DNA of 64,000 nucleotides from Drosophila persimilis. Lineage: Eukaryota > Arthropoda > Insecta > Diptera > Drosophilidae. The notes below the pieces were generated by a model. It was not told where the DNA came from, made no database searches, and saw only the letters and a list, made by a program, of their open reading frames with translations. The stretch spans positions 62,001 through 126,000 of the forward strand of contig NW_020825330.1 of the NCBI RefSeq assembly GCF_003286085.1. The letters are read 5' to 3'. Shown piece by piece: positions 13,415 to 25,246 of this stretch. Position 1 is the stretch's first letter, and each line of letters begins with the position of its first letter. Both the position numbers and the translations under genes were made by a program.

Positions 13415-15006
13415 ATGGATTTGTTGTTCCTCAGCCGGCGCATATTTTTGGGCGACGGCAGTCACGAGGCGCCCCTCCACGGCGGCATCGTCGTCGACAC
13501 ACAGGGCATCATCCGCCTGGGTAAGTGTCCGTCTCAATCACTCTCTCTCTCTCTCTCTCTCTTTTCACTTTTTAACCCTCTCCATTTACTTTACAGTGCT
13601 AAGATCTCCCCAAGAGGTCAATTCCTACCTGTACAACATCGAGTCCGAGGCCGTGTATGACTTCGGTGACCTGGTACTCATGCCCGGCCTCATCGACGCT
13701 AATGTCCACATCAATGAGCCAGGGCGGAAGGACTGGGAGGGCTTTGTGACGGCCACCAAGGCCGCTGCCGCTGGGGGTTTCACCACCATCATCGATCGTC
13801 CTTCCAACGCTTCGCCCCCCACCATCAGTGTGGCGAGCCTCAAGGCCAAGACGGCTACGGCTCGTGGGAAGATCTACGTTGACGTGGGATTCTGGGGCGG
13901 CATCGTACCGGGCAACGGTGACCAACTGGCACCGCTGCTTGCAGCCGGCGTCATGGGGCTACAGTGCACCCTCTGCGGCTCAGCGCCTCCCGTTGGCGAG
14001 GAGTTCCCTTCCATAGACGGGGCACTATTAGAGGAGATTCTGCAGCGGCTCGAAGCAGAGAACGAGGACGAGGGAGTTATTGCCGTGAGTAGTGGATCCA
14101 GTAACTCCCTCGGATTAATTCTCATATTCCCAGGTCCATGCCGAGCTGCCGCTCGCCGTCGACATTCCAGTAGACGATGACGCAACCAAGAAGTACGACA
14201 GTTTCCTGGTCACCCGTCCGCCCGCCATGGAGGTGGCCGCGATGCAGCAGCTCAGCCGTCTGGCCCAGCGCTATCCCCGTCGCCGCCTGCACGCTCTCAA
14301 CGTGAGCAGCGCCGAAGTCCTGACCACGGCAGAGGCCTGCCAGCGAGCGGGCGGCCAGCTGACGGTGGAGACCTGCCCCCACTACCTGGCCCTCAGTGCG
14401 GAGGAGGTCCCCGAGTGCGGAACGGAGTTCAAGACGTGGCCACCCATTCGGGAGCGGTCCAACCAGGAGCGGCTGTGGCGGGCGCTGCGACCGGGCGGGG
14501 TCATCCGGATGATCGCCAGCGACCACTCCCCAGCCACACCCGGTGTCCGCTGCCTCACGGGCGGCCGGGGTCGTGGCAACTTCCTTAAGGCCTGGCCGGG
14601 CATCAACTCACTGCAGCTGTCGCTGCCCGTGGTGTGGACAGCAGGGGGCGGTAGAGGAGGAGCCCGTGATGACCTGCCGCTGTCCCTAGCGGATCTCCAC
14701 CGCCTGATGTGCTGGCAGCCGGCGGAGCTGTGCGGCTTGGACAGGTTCAAGGGCCGCATCACTGAGGGCTACGACGGCGACTTCTGTATCTGGAGTCCTG
14801 AGGAAGAATTTACCGTCGCCCCGGAGGAGCTCTACACCGCCACCAAGGCCACGCCCTATGCGGGCCGCCGACTGCGAGGCGTGGTACATGCCACGGTGGT
14901 GCGTGGCCTGCATGTTTATCAGCAGTTCGAGGGTTTCGGGCAACCCCTAGGGAAGGTCCTGTTGCGGAAGAGCAGTCGTAAGGTGGTCAAATTCGTTCGA
15001 ATGTGA
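13415..15006 (+). CDS. CG6106: allantoinase-family amidohydrolase, three metal ligands replaced
   Basis: Three exons: 13415-13520, 13597-14084 and 14134-15006, with GT/AG junctions and continuous phase, giving 488 aa, the usual family length. Allantoinase opens the hydantoin ring of allantoin to allantoate in purine breakdown. Family signature blocks are plain: MPGLID..VHINEPGR (residues 64-78), AAAAGGFTTIID, GFWGG.VPGN, ETCPHYL and ASDHSPATPG. Against the six-ligand binuclear centre known from bacterial AllB, only H73, H281 and D328 remain. The first His of the HxH pair is N71, the carboxylated Lys position is Q158 (GLQCTL where others have G.KCFL), and the His before the [LV]SS motif is N254. 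The reading frame itself is intact and under apparent constraint. It may be a non-catalytic or altered-specificity relative; whether the D. melanogaster orthologue shares the changes I cannot confirm here. Confidence 0.93.
13540..13562. repeat. (CT)n run in intron 1
   Basis: A pure CT run of about 11 units inside the 76-bp first intron of the allantoinase-family gene. It makes up much of the intron and supplies its polypyrimidine content. Confidence 0.85.
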
Positions 15007-15403
15007 TGAGGTGGACACGAGAGGAGGGATGGATGCCCTAGGGCGCAGAAGGGTGTACGGGGTAAACTTTGTTAATTAAAAACATTAAAAGATTGGGCTG
15101 GAATCCTTCACGCTCCACGCTTGACTTACTCGCGTGTCTTGGCGTCTTGGCTGGAGATGAAGATGGAGACGGAGAGACGTGCAACAAGTTGTCGCGTGGC
15201 AACGCTGAGTAAACATGACACCAGGCACTGACCCCACATTCCCCCACCACCATGTGGGTACACACCCCTCCGTCCCTACCAAGCATATGGATGACAGCTT
15301 AAGTTTGCTTGCCAGGCGTCAAATCAATTTCAATACTCTTCCCGAGGGGGTGGGTGCTTTTCTTTTGGCCAAATGCTCACTCATTTCTAGTTATTCTTGA
15401 GTG

Positions 15404-15409
15404 AATAAA
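15404..15409 (+). other. candidate poly(A) signal AATAAA
   Basis: A canonical AATAAA lies about 400 bp after the allantoinase-family stop codon. Two closer ATTAAA variants lie at about 15075-15090 and could be used instead. Confidence 0.4.
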
Positions 15410-18400
15410 GGTACAGAAGACAACCTGATAATTTCAAAATTGTTTTACAAATAAATAAGTATATGTACTTTACAAAATGAATTGCAATTTATTACGTACG
15501 TATATGCTGTGCTTCACTGGAAATCAATACAAGCATCAGAGCTCTGTAGTTAATATAACAAAATTTGAAGTCAAATTACTGAAACGATCGATTAGTAAGT
15601 GTATCTTTGTCTTCGTTATGGTTCTTTGTCGCAGTTCCTCTGCGTGTGCGTGCATGTTGTCTTAGAAAAGTGTGGGAGTGAGCCATGAGACGTGTTTACC
15701 TAAGGAAGGGCCTGGGGCAGTCGCTTTGGAAGAGGGCGCACTTTTGGATAAGGTATACGGTATGGATAGGTTTATGCCGTGATTTAGCTCAGTGAAGAGT
15801 GCTATCAGGAAGACAGAAAGAGGAAGAGAGAGAGATCAGGGAGATTTTCGTAATGAGCTGGCAGGCGGCTGTCAATCAAGGACGACGACCCACACATAAA
15901 CCGTTTTGTCTCTGTCCTCCAGTTTTCCGGTGGCGACGGGTCATGGCTCCGTGCTAACAAGCTATTTTCATCGAAAGGTAAGGTGCACTTCTGTTATGCA
16001 GAACACCGTAAAACCAACCATGATTTTAAGAACCCCTTCGGCTTCTTGATGTGCCGCAAGTTCCTCCTACTTCTCTGTCTGGTGACCGTGCGATTTTTTT
16101 TTGTTTTCCTTCACTTTACTCACTTTTTTACTCTGTTTGTTTGTGTCCTGCCTATTCCTTGCGTCATGGACACCCACGCTCGGAGTACGGCTCGAACGGC
16201 AGCGTCCGCCGCTTGCGCGGCTTTATTTAACTTAACCCCAACACAGGGGTGTCCCATTTAACCCTAAAGCGGTCGGCTTAAAGTGGCTAAAGTGTAACAA
16301 CTGGAAAAACAACTTGTTTTTCTCCAGGAATTCCTGGAACTGTGAGCGTATGTATTTTTTTAACAACATTTACAGGGAATTCCACTGACTGACTACTGAC
16401 TAATGGTGTACATACAGTGGATGCGGAGAGGTTGCTCAATCTAAATCAGCTTAATAAAGTCAAAACAGACGTTGTCATAGACATTTAACAATTTCACAGC
16501 TCCATTTCTGTGAAAGCAGCTGTTTTCGTTCATTTTCGATGCAGAAGCAGTTCACTCTTTAATGCAAAATTTGTTTGAGAAAGATGTACGGATGATAGAA
16601 GCACGTATCCCATATCAGGGTTAACGACGCTGCTTTCCGCCTCACTTGCTATGAAGAAAGACAGCATGGAGGCGTGTCCATTTTTCGGCAATACTCGAGT
16701 TGGTGTGCAGCTTCCCCATTAAAAAAATGCCACAAGCAGATTACAATTTCCAAGTACATTTACCCCCGTGATGTAAATGGAGGGAAGTGCTTTTGAGTGT
16801 ATTCCACCTGTCAGGGACAGACTAAGGCAGACCAGATTTAGCCACGCGGCGTATGCTGATGCTCAGTAGTAGTTCATCACGCATACGCCGTGCGCGCCCC
16901 CCTCCACCAAGGACACTTTTGTGAGAGCGGGTTAGGGGGAGAGGTATGGAAGAAAGGTATGCATGACGCATACGCAGTGCCACGTGAAACGGAATCTCCC
17001 ATCCCGGGGGGCCAGGAGTGGAGCCAAGAGTAATAAAGACGTTACATGTTTTTACCTCCGATTTCAAGTAGGCCCTGAGAGACGCAAAAAGCACCGTAAA
17101 GTATGCAGTGCTACACAACGGGTTAACTGGCCCTTAACTGAGTGTGCGCAAGCGAGTCGGAAAGCAAGCGGCTTGCGCTCTCATACGACATAACTGTACG
17201 CTAAAGCGATAACGTAATGAAAGCAACAACATCACACCGACGACAGTACAAGCAGCAGATCGCCTACGTATCCGAGCGATGATAGCTGTCCCGCTTTCAC
17301 CTACACATGCCGCTTAGATATTTAAAAATATATTTTTACACCTCGTGTGTGTGCGTATGCGAGTTGTGTGATGCGGGAAAAAGGTGAGTAAGAAGAACGA
17401 CGACGTCGGCGCTGACGCTGACATTGACGTGGCAGCGATAACGTTGCTGCAGCACATAACAAAATTACGAAACAATTCGCCAAGAACTTAATGTGAGAGA
17501 GAGCAGGAGCCATTGAGAGCAAGAAAAATCCAATCATATGCTCGCTCAGCTGTAGCTCTGCTCAAGGTACATTGAATAGAAGGTAATGCCTTCCTCCTCG
17601 TCAGGAAACTCGGTGTGTATGCAACTCTCTCTCACTTTCTTTTTTTTACGCATAGATGCTTGCTTGCCTAATTCTGAAGTAGCTTCTATGGCTGCCTTCC
17701 CGTCTACATAATATACCTTGTCTTTGCAAAGCTACTCCCTCTGCTGCTGGTGACGTGTGTGCGGTGGGTCGACGTCGACGTCTCTGCCTCCGTCTCCGCA
17801 TGGGCACCGGGCACACGGGCATGGGGCACAGTCATTGGCATCCCGTCAGTATTGCTTTTCAGCAAAACGAAGCGAGGCGGCAGCAGCAGCGAGCAGACAG
17901 TCTTCCTCTCTAATAAAAAACCAACAAAACTATCGGCCATCAAAACAACAAATCTACCGTTCAAATAGTCGTCGCGTCACTGTCGACGCCGGTAGCAACA
18001 ACAACGCTGAAAAGGTGACGAGTGCTAATCTACAGAGAGAGAGAGAGAGAGACTGCTAGAGAGGTAGCAAGCAGAAGAAGCAGATCTAAAAACAAATTTA
18101 AGCGCCAAAAGAGTGGCATTCTAAGAGTAAAACAACAACAGCAAAAGCAGTATTTTGTATTTTTTTGGTTTCAGTGAGAGTGTCAGTGCCACCATGTGTT
18201 TGTGTGTGTAATTTTTGCGCTTTTAGCCTTTTCAAAATATTTTATTTGTGTACAAAATTAAGCAAGTAAATAATTATACATAACTTTGCCGCTGCTCATA
18301 TTCCATCTCGCTCATGCTCTCTATTTCTCCCATAATGTGTGCATATATTCGTGTATAATTGTATTGTAATCAAATACAAAATCTAAAAAAATAATACAAA

Positions 18401-19699
18401 AACTTGACGTAATCGCAAAAATGCAAAACAAAAAATGTAACGAAAAGGAAGCGAAAAAGCAACAGGAAAAGAAACAATAACAACAAAGATTACTATGCTT
18501 CTGTGCTTTGCTCTCTATCTGCTTCGATTCCCCACTTGCACTGAAATGCAGCCCTGCCTTCTGCATTAGTGTAAACGAGACAGAGGGAAAACACACGCAC
18601 ACAGACTTTTTTGTACATGCATACACATGTGTGTTTTGTTTGCCGTTATGCAAAGATTTCATTGTTATTAGTCAGCAAAAGCAACAGCGAAAGCAACAAT
18701 AAACATCAAAAGAGCGGGTAAGCGATAACCAGAAATATGTACCGGGGAATGCCCAGAGGGGGGAGAGGTCTGTAAAGAAACCTGCCATCGCGCTCCCATA
18801 TGTACATACATAATTACATATGTTCATGCATACATTTGTTTGAAGCGTACGATCCTCAATGAACGCCGATGATCATTGGGAGCGTCAAGTGGATCAGAAG
18901 ATCTCTTGGGCGGAATCCTCTCTACAAATTATGACTTTGTGGGGTAGATGTGCATCACTGCCCTGCGACATGAGCCGATACGACGATAAGAGCCCCCTGT
19001 TAGGACAGTCATTACCTTGGCACTGCACCATTGGAGTTGGAGAGTATGTGGCGCAGATAACTGGTAGGTCGTTGGAACCGTTATTACCTTAGTAGTGAAT
19101 CGATCAAGGAAACATTTACACTTCTTGCCCGGTACCATCCTCCGTCAAGTACCAAGGCCTAATCTGTCGCTCAACGGGTTTCAGACCCATGCATAATTAA
19201 CCAACAAACAACCACATTCTGAATAGCTGATAACGGTGGCCCCAATTCCCACTGATTACGCTTAGGATAGGTAGAATACAGTAAGCGCCAGCTGTATTAT
19301 CAAAACTGTTGGGTCGTCTTGATAATCCCGGGATAAGGCTTCGGTTTGACTCCTTCTCTTCACATCACACTTATACCAAAGCTTAACAGCACCTGTCGTC
19401 AATTATTTGGTATCGCCCACTCACTGTGGTCTTTTTCTTACACTTGCGGTCCTTGTTCTTCTTCGAAAGAGAACGCCTTTGTCCATGAGAATTACTAACT
19501 GTTTCTTTTTTTTTTTTTAATTGCACATTCATTTAGTTTTAATTAATTCAGACAAACAAGCAGAAATACAGAGAGGGAAAGCAAAAAGTGAGAGATAAGA
19601 GTGCAGGAGGCGTGTGGGTGGTGAGGAGGCGGGATTGAATGCCCAACACTAACGCAAATGCGAAAAACGCAATGAAAACCGACTAAAAATAAATAATGC

Positions 19700-19707
19700 T
19701 GACGTCA
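19700..19707. promoter_or_regulatory. palindromic CRE TGACGTCA
   Basis: Perfect 8-bp cAMP response element, the preferred CREB/ATF dimer site, about 2.2 kb before the CrebB start codon. Confidence 0.55.
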
Positions 19708-19748
19708 ATATTGCGTAGGAGCGTCAGAAGAAGAGAGGGAAAAGTAAG

Positions 19749-19761
19749 AGAGCGAGATGGA
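19749..19761 (+). promoter_or_regulatory. candidate MSL recognition element
   Basis: GAGAGCGAGATGG closely resembles the GA-rich motif described for male-specific-lethal complex entry sites on Drosophila X chromosomes. This fits an X-linked location. It is a motif match only. Confidence 0.35.
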
Positions 19762-20493
19762 GCGAAGCTAAAATCAGAAACCAAAAACAAAATTCAAAAG
19801 TGATTGAAATTTATGGAAATGCAGCTACGGCTACTCTGCCGCCGTTATGCTACTGCGTACGAGCAGGAATAGTGGGTGCACCGACGCTTGAATCCCCTTA
19901 CGCGGAGGCAACTTTCCGTAAAATGCATACATACATATGTATGTACATCGAGAGTAAAAAGGTAACATATGTACACGCAAACAGGCAGAGTGTAGTCCAG
20001 CGGTTTTACTGTACTAAGACCAAACCCAATTACCCAGTGATGTCACCTGTTGTAGGACAGGTATCACCAACAGCCATGAGTCAGTCGTAGTGGTAGACAG
20101 CACGGCGTGGTTTTGAGCCACACAGAAAGGCAGGGTACCCCACAAGTGTCCTTCCCCCATCGAGTGTTCGAGCTGCGACGTAATTAATGGCAATTATTAT
20201 ATCACTAATCAAATGGATTTACATTTGTAGTTCAGATTCCGTCGAGCCCGGCTGACAGTACTTCTAGAAATCGCACACACAGCGCCCTAGCATTGAAATC
20301 AGTCATTTGCAATTGCGGCTAGAACAAGTTGCTAACACTCACTTTGATAAATGCACTAATTAGTCATTAAGCCGAAGCTGTTACAGGCCCCGCTTTTTTT
20401 TTGTGCGCCATTACGGACAACAGTCACACATTGGGGTCCAGGTGTAGGCGCAGTCATTTGATTTGAAACATTGTCGCCAAATTTTTTTCCATG

Positions 20494-20501
20494 TGACGTC
20501 A
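20494..20501. promoter_or_regulatory. palindromic CRE TGACGTCA
   Basis: Second perfect CRE palindrome, about 1.4 kb before the CrebB start codon, in AT-rich surroundings. Confidence 0.55.
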
Positions 20502-21316
20502 TATATTGCTCATAGGGTTTTTTCTGTTGCTAGTTTTTCCTGCATCTAAATTTTCTGTAATTAAACAAGTCAGGGATATAATAACTTGAATTACTTAGGT
20601 CTAGCAAAAATGCATCTGGCATCGGCAGATATGAGAAAAATATTACAGCAGTGAACCGAAACAGCGACTGGCATAGTGTGTGTTCCAGCCCGAGTAGCAG
20701 TCACAGTCACTGCTGTGCCATGCTGCTCATCACTATCTTTTCGATAAAAGTATTGCCGCAACGCGCTAGTGCTTTGCACGAAACGCATTAGGCAATTTAT
20801 CGTCAAATCTCTCTGGTAGTTCTGGCAGTGAAGACGCAGCGCGAGTGAGAGCGAGCAAGCAATACTGGGAATATTTTTGCGCAAAAACTGAGTTTATCAA
20901 TAAATTGTTGTTAACAATAGCAGTTTTTGAGCCGAGCGCGTGTGTCAGAATAGCCTAAAGGCAAATTCAATGAAGTGGCCATCGAGTGGCGCCGCCGCCG
21001 CCTGATCAACGTTAGTGTCAGAGAGTGGCTCTCGTTGTGAAGAAAAAAGAACGTAAGCAGCAAAGAAGACAGAGCAGCAGCAACGATAACAACAGGCCTA
21101 GTGTGTGCTGCCAACTTGTCGAGCTGCCACCCCTCTCCCCTTCAGCAACCTTTGGCAGTACATAGTATTAATGCTTCTGTATTCTATTGAGCATTATTTA
21201 AAAAATGAAGTACCAAAAGCTGCTGGGTGTATATATTCTGTGAGCGAATCTATTTTGTGTGACGTGACGTGCGGAATAGTGAACATTTTTTCAACAAGTT
21301 GCCAGCACAGCGTGCA

Positions 21317-21322
<6 letters not shown>

Positions 21323-21363
<41 letters not shown>
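21323..21363. repeat. (CA)n microsatellite
   Basis: About 20 uninterrupted CA units preceded by a GCGC motif, within the probable CrebB 5' UTR exon that ends near 21437. Confidence 0.9.
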
Positions 21364-21364
<1 letters not shown>

Positions 21365-21472
21365 CAACTTATACACAGAGCACCCCAAAGAGAGGGAGAG
21401 CAGCAACAACAAGCGTATTTAGTGATGTCATCAGAAAGTAAGTTGATTTTTTTTCTCCTCACTATGTTGTCA

Positions 21473-21480
21473 TGACGTCA
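21473..21480. promoter_or_regulatory. palindromic CRE TGACGTCA
   Basis: Third perfect CRE, 35 bp past the probable 5' UTR donor at 21438. TGATGTCA at about 21424 differs from it by one base, and paired half-sites GTGACGTGACGTG lie near 21260. Confidence 0.55.
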
Positions 21481-21549
21481 TTTCACAAAAATACACAGAA
21501 GTGGGTGTTGTTGTTGCTGTGTCTCTATGGCAGAATTCAATTATCATTA

Positions 21550-21556
21550 ACATCAG

Positions 21557-21600
<44 letters not shown>

Positions 21601-21625
21601 CCATCACCATCACCATCGTCATCGT
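21550..21625. repeat. (TCA)n microsatellite
   Basis: A long trinucleotide run that grades from ATC to CACCAT units, in the presumed intron before the first coding exon of CrebB. It opens serine- or histidine-coding frames by chance; these are not genes. Confidence 0.9.
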
Positions 21626-21932
21626 CTTGGGTGGACAAACAAAACAAAAGCCAACAGCAGTTAAATAGCAGCTTCAGCGAGACGAGGGGCAGTCCGTCCA
21701 CCAGTCCATCAGTTAGTAATTAAATAGTTAGTTTCTTGGTTAGTTGTTGCTGCAGTTGCACATACATATGTGGATATTAACAATATTGTAACTGAATATC
21801 TTGTCGGGCTCCCGCCTCTTGCAGTCGCTGTTCCGCTTAAAACAACTTCAAGCTGGCCAAATTGAAACGGAAACGGAAGCCAAACTGAAGCACTTGTCGG
21901 AGAGCGTAACGGTGCTGCTGAAAATCGCTAAA

Positions 21933-22747
21933 ATGGACAACAGCATCGTCGTCGAGGAGAACGGCAATTCGGCGTCCAGCGGCAGCCTGGACCTCATCAC
22001 AGCCGCGGCGCAGGCAGCGGCCGCTGTAGCTGCCGCAACGAGCGCCGCGCAGCAGCAGTCACAGAACCCACAGAGTACAACAGCGTCAGCGGGAAACACA
22101 AATAATTCCGCTGGAACGGGTACCGTTCTGACCACGACGGCTAACTGCAATTTACAATACCCGATGCAGCCGCTGGCGCAGCACGGCCTGCAGGTGGGTG
22201 GCTTTCCACAAATTGCATCCCATCACAGAGGCGCTCTAATGGTTCCTTTCTCTTTGCCACCCTTTGCAGGTACAATCCGTGATACAGGCGAATCCATCGG
22301 GTGTCATACAGACAGCTGCCGGCACGCAGCAGCATCAGGCGCTAGCCGCCGCCGCCGCCACCGCCACAGCGATGCACAAGGGAGTGGGGGCTGTGTATGT
22401 GGCCAAGCCAGCCAACTCTACGGTGATCCACACAACAGCAAGCAATGCAGTGCAAGTGCGTAACAAAGTGCGTAGCTGGAAAACTTTGAACGGGGCCAGC
22501 AGCCTCTCTAATCTTCATATTCCACTCCAAATCACAGATCCCTCCAACTTTTCCATGTAAGATCAAACCCGAACCGAACAGCCAGCACCAGGAGGACAGC
22601 GACGAGAGTTTGTCAGACGACGACTCGCAGCACCATCGGAGCGAGCTGACACGGAGGCCATCGTACAATAAGATCTTCACCGAGATCAGTGGACCTGATA
22701 TGAGCGGTAAATCCTTGGCACGACACGACATGCCACGCTATCACTCG

Positions 22748-22780
<33 letters not shown>

Positions 22781-24500
22781 CTCTATCGCTCTGTTGTCTC
22801 TCCCTCTGTCCATAAACACATGTAACCACCTGCCTGCCCAAACTCCGATCTTTCGCCATCGCACCACATGCACTGCATCGCGCTACATCGATCATTAATC
22901 GATCCGATAGAATCCTATTCCATATCTATACATACATACATACATATGTATAAAATATTGATTATTAATTTGTATATATGTACATATGTAGATAGACTTA
23001 TCTTCTCTACGTATTTCACTCATTTGCCCATTCATTCGCACTCGCTGACCAAACCCCATGTACTGTTAGAAGAGGCAGCCATACAAGAGTGAAATCGTAG
23101 CCCCCGTTAGTCTTGTGTCGCGCCATCTCTTTCTTCCCCGTTTCTTCATTATCATTTAGTTGTTGTTGGATGTTGATGTTGTTGTTTAATCAAGAATCAA
23201 AATATAAATAAGAAGAGAGGAAGGAGAGTAAGCAACCAGTCGCCCAACTGTAAATTCCTGTAAATATGTAACCACATCCCATGATTCCCATAACGCACAA
23301 ACCTTGACACGGGAGCAGCAACAGAAATAGAAGGAGATATGTTGTTGCTCTCGCTCCCACACACTTTATCGGTCTCTTTTTTTCGTTGTTGTTGTGGTTG
23401 CTGTTGTTGCACACCCTGCCCCCACCCCCACCCTTCCAAAAAGTATGGCTCTCCCGCTTCCTCAAGGTATATTAAACAGAAGAAACACGGCAGTCATGTT
23501 CTATTTCTCTCGGACTGCGGACGACCGCTGCCTTACACTTCTGTTTGATATACGAAACTCTTCTCGTCACCTCCTAACAGCCAACTAAAATCAAGGAATC
23601 AAATCCCAAGCCAACCTCTCGCTCTTGTATCCTTTCTCTATCTCACTCTTGACTAACTCCCCAATATCGCCCGCTCTCACACGCACTCACCCAACCACCT
23701 CTCAGACATAATCAACAACAAAAAGATTCAAAATTCAATTCAAAAATCTGCAACGAAAATCGCAATGGAAAATATGTTTTTCTTATAATTTTTATTGTTG
23801 TTTTTCTTATTGTTTTCTTTATGACTGCCTCCTCCTACTACTCCAAAAACTACTCTAAATTCAATTATGTCCAAAACAAAAACTGCGTGCATTTTCCAAC
23901 CAACAACCGAAACAACAACTGCAACAACGAAAACAACAACAACCTCCCCCTCCAACAACCAACCAACAACAATTCCAACTATGAACCAAACCCAAAACCC
24001 CGATCGGTCGATCAGGCTCCTCGCTGCATTTGGGGTCCGATGGGGTGCTCGGCTCTCAGCTGGCGGCAGGCGGAGCTGGCGGCAACTCGGCGAACAGTCC
24101 ACTACTGCACATGGCCCCGGACCCAGCCTACTATTTGTCCAATCGGATACCCTACAACACCAGTAATAACCAGAGCCGAGGCTCCGCCATTCTCTTCTCC
24201 ATCCACATGTGAGACATTCCCACAGACAAAACTAATTATTTTTTCCTTCTCTTTTCCATTTGCATGTTCCAATTTCCATGTCTGTTCACAGACAACAGCG
24301 GCATAGCGGAGGATCAGACGCGCAAGCGGGAGATCAGACTGCAGAAGAACAGGGAGGCGGCAAGGGAGTGTCGGCGCAAGAAGAAGGAGTACATCAAGTG
24401 CCTGGAGAATCGCGTGGCGGTGCTAGAAAACCAAAACAAAGCGCTTATCGAGGAGCTCAAGTCGCTGAAAGAGCTCTATTGTCAGACCAAGAACGATTGA
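21933..24500 (+). CDS. CrebB: cAMP response element-binding protein B (bZIP)
   Basis: Five coding exons join in phase: 21933-22193, 22270-22455, 22538-22706, 24016-24162 and 24292-24500, giving 323 aa. CrebB is the fly CREB/CREM orthologue, a nuclear bZIP activator acting in memory, sleep and metabolism. The first two exons are Q/A/T-rich activation sequence. Exon 3 holds the kinase-inducible domain with RRPSY, where S191 is the expected PKA site and LSDDD lies just before it. The last exon holds the basic region (KNREAARECRRKKKEY) and a leucine zipper ending LYCQTKND. Start choice: MDNSIVVEENG matches the known N-terminus; the frame is also open 44 codons upstream but without an ATG. Intron 3 (1.3 kb) holds a CA repeat and could host alternative exons, as the gene is known for splice isoforms. 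Confidence 0.96.
22750..22779. repeat. (AC)n microsatellite in CrebB intron 3
   Basis: About 15 AC units some 45 bp after the exon 3 donor. Confidence 0.9.
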
Positions 24501-25246
24501 ATGTGGCCTTGGCTGTGGCTGTGGTCATGGCGATGGCGATGGCAGCGACGGCAGCAGCCGCGGTGGCAATATCGACGTTCGAAGACGAGTCCCAATGGCG
24601 ATGGCAATAGTCGGCCGCATATCATGATTTACATACGTATAGTAGAATTCTATATGTAATCGTACATATATACTATATAGTGCAATGATCATGTTCTTGT
24701 TAGGACAAGTACACTGTAGCGAAGCGAACCGAACAGCCTGACAGAGCAAACAGGCGAACGGCGACAGCGACACGAGCAGGACACAATGTAATTATGTTTA
24801 TAATTTAAACTTTAATATTCTTTTTATTCTTTAGTTTACGCCTTAGTTTATTTGCTAATTTAACGGAACTGCAGTTTACCTATCCATGTCCCCTGTGCTT
24901 CTACATCCTATCTCCCATATATATATATATAGATATATATATATGTATATATGTATGTATATATTTACATATAAATGAATATCTCTTTCTTTATTCTGTA
25001 AGCTGTCGTCAGGCGATTGCCTTTCATCGTCATTGGTCAATTTTGCCTTTTATTCGTAGGCGTAGGCATTGGTGTTTCTTCGGAAATCCCTATAATAATG
25101 GTACTCCCTCCATACGATGCTAATTCGTTTTCAGATTCTGTAGATCGATCAGCTGTTTGATGTTTTTTTAATGCATTTTAGGCTTTAAGCGGAGATACAC
25201 CAGCGTCATACTGTTTTTGATATTGCCTTTAAAAAAAAAAAATAGA
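24501..25246. other. CrebB 3' UTR and flank
   Basis: Sequence after the CrebB stop. It has an alanine-like GCGATGGC repeat near 24530-24600, then AT-rich DNA with a TATATA run at about 24918-24960. No AATAAA lies in the first 400 bp; several lie far downstream (26741, 26878, 27033), so a long 3' UTR that overlaps the small minus-strand ORF is possible. Confidence 0.4.

Larger units (their letters stand above)
15410..21824. other. 5' flanking and untranslated region of CrebB
   Basis: No coding exon is seen, but the stretch carries features expected of a regulated promoter/5' UTR: three full CRE palindromes, a GA-rich X-type motif at 19749 and CA and TCA microsatellites. A probable noncoding exon ends at the GAAA|GTAAGT donor at 21438 and could splice to the CTTGCAG acceptor before 21825. 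Purine-rich and CAACAACA-rich tracts typical of long Drosophila 5' UTRs occur near 17980-18140. Transcription start sites cannot be placed from sequence alone. Confidence 0.45.

Noticed and set aside
16846-16895. Hairpin GGCGTATGC..GCATACGCC, considered as a microRNA precursor
   Set aside because: The perfect stem is only 9 bp with a wide loop; too short for a pre-miRNA.
18859-19092. 77-codon frame MNADDHWERQVDQ
   Set aside because: Fairly protein-like start, but no conserved motif, no splice sites in phase, and it lies in the CrebB 5' region; not enough to call.
21105-21723. Frames across the CA and TCA repeats
   Set aside because: Kept open only by the microsatellites (HTHTHT, SSSSSS); they end soon after the repeats.
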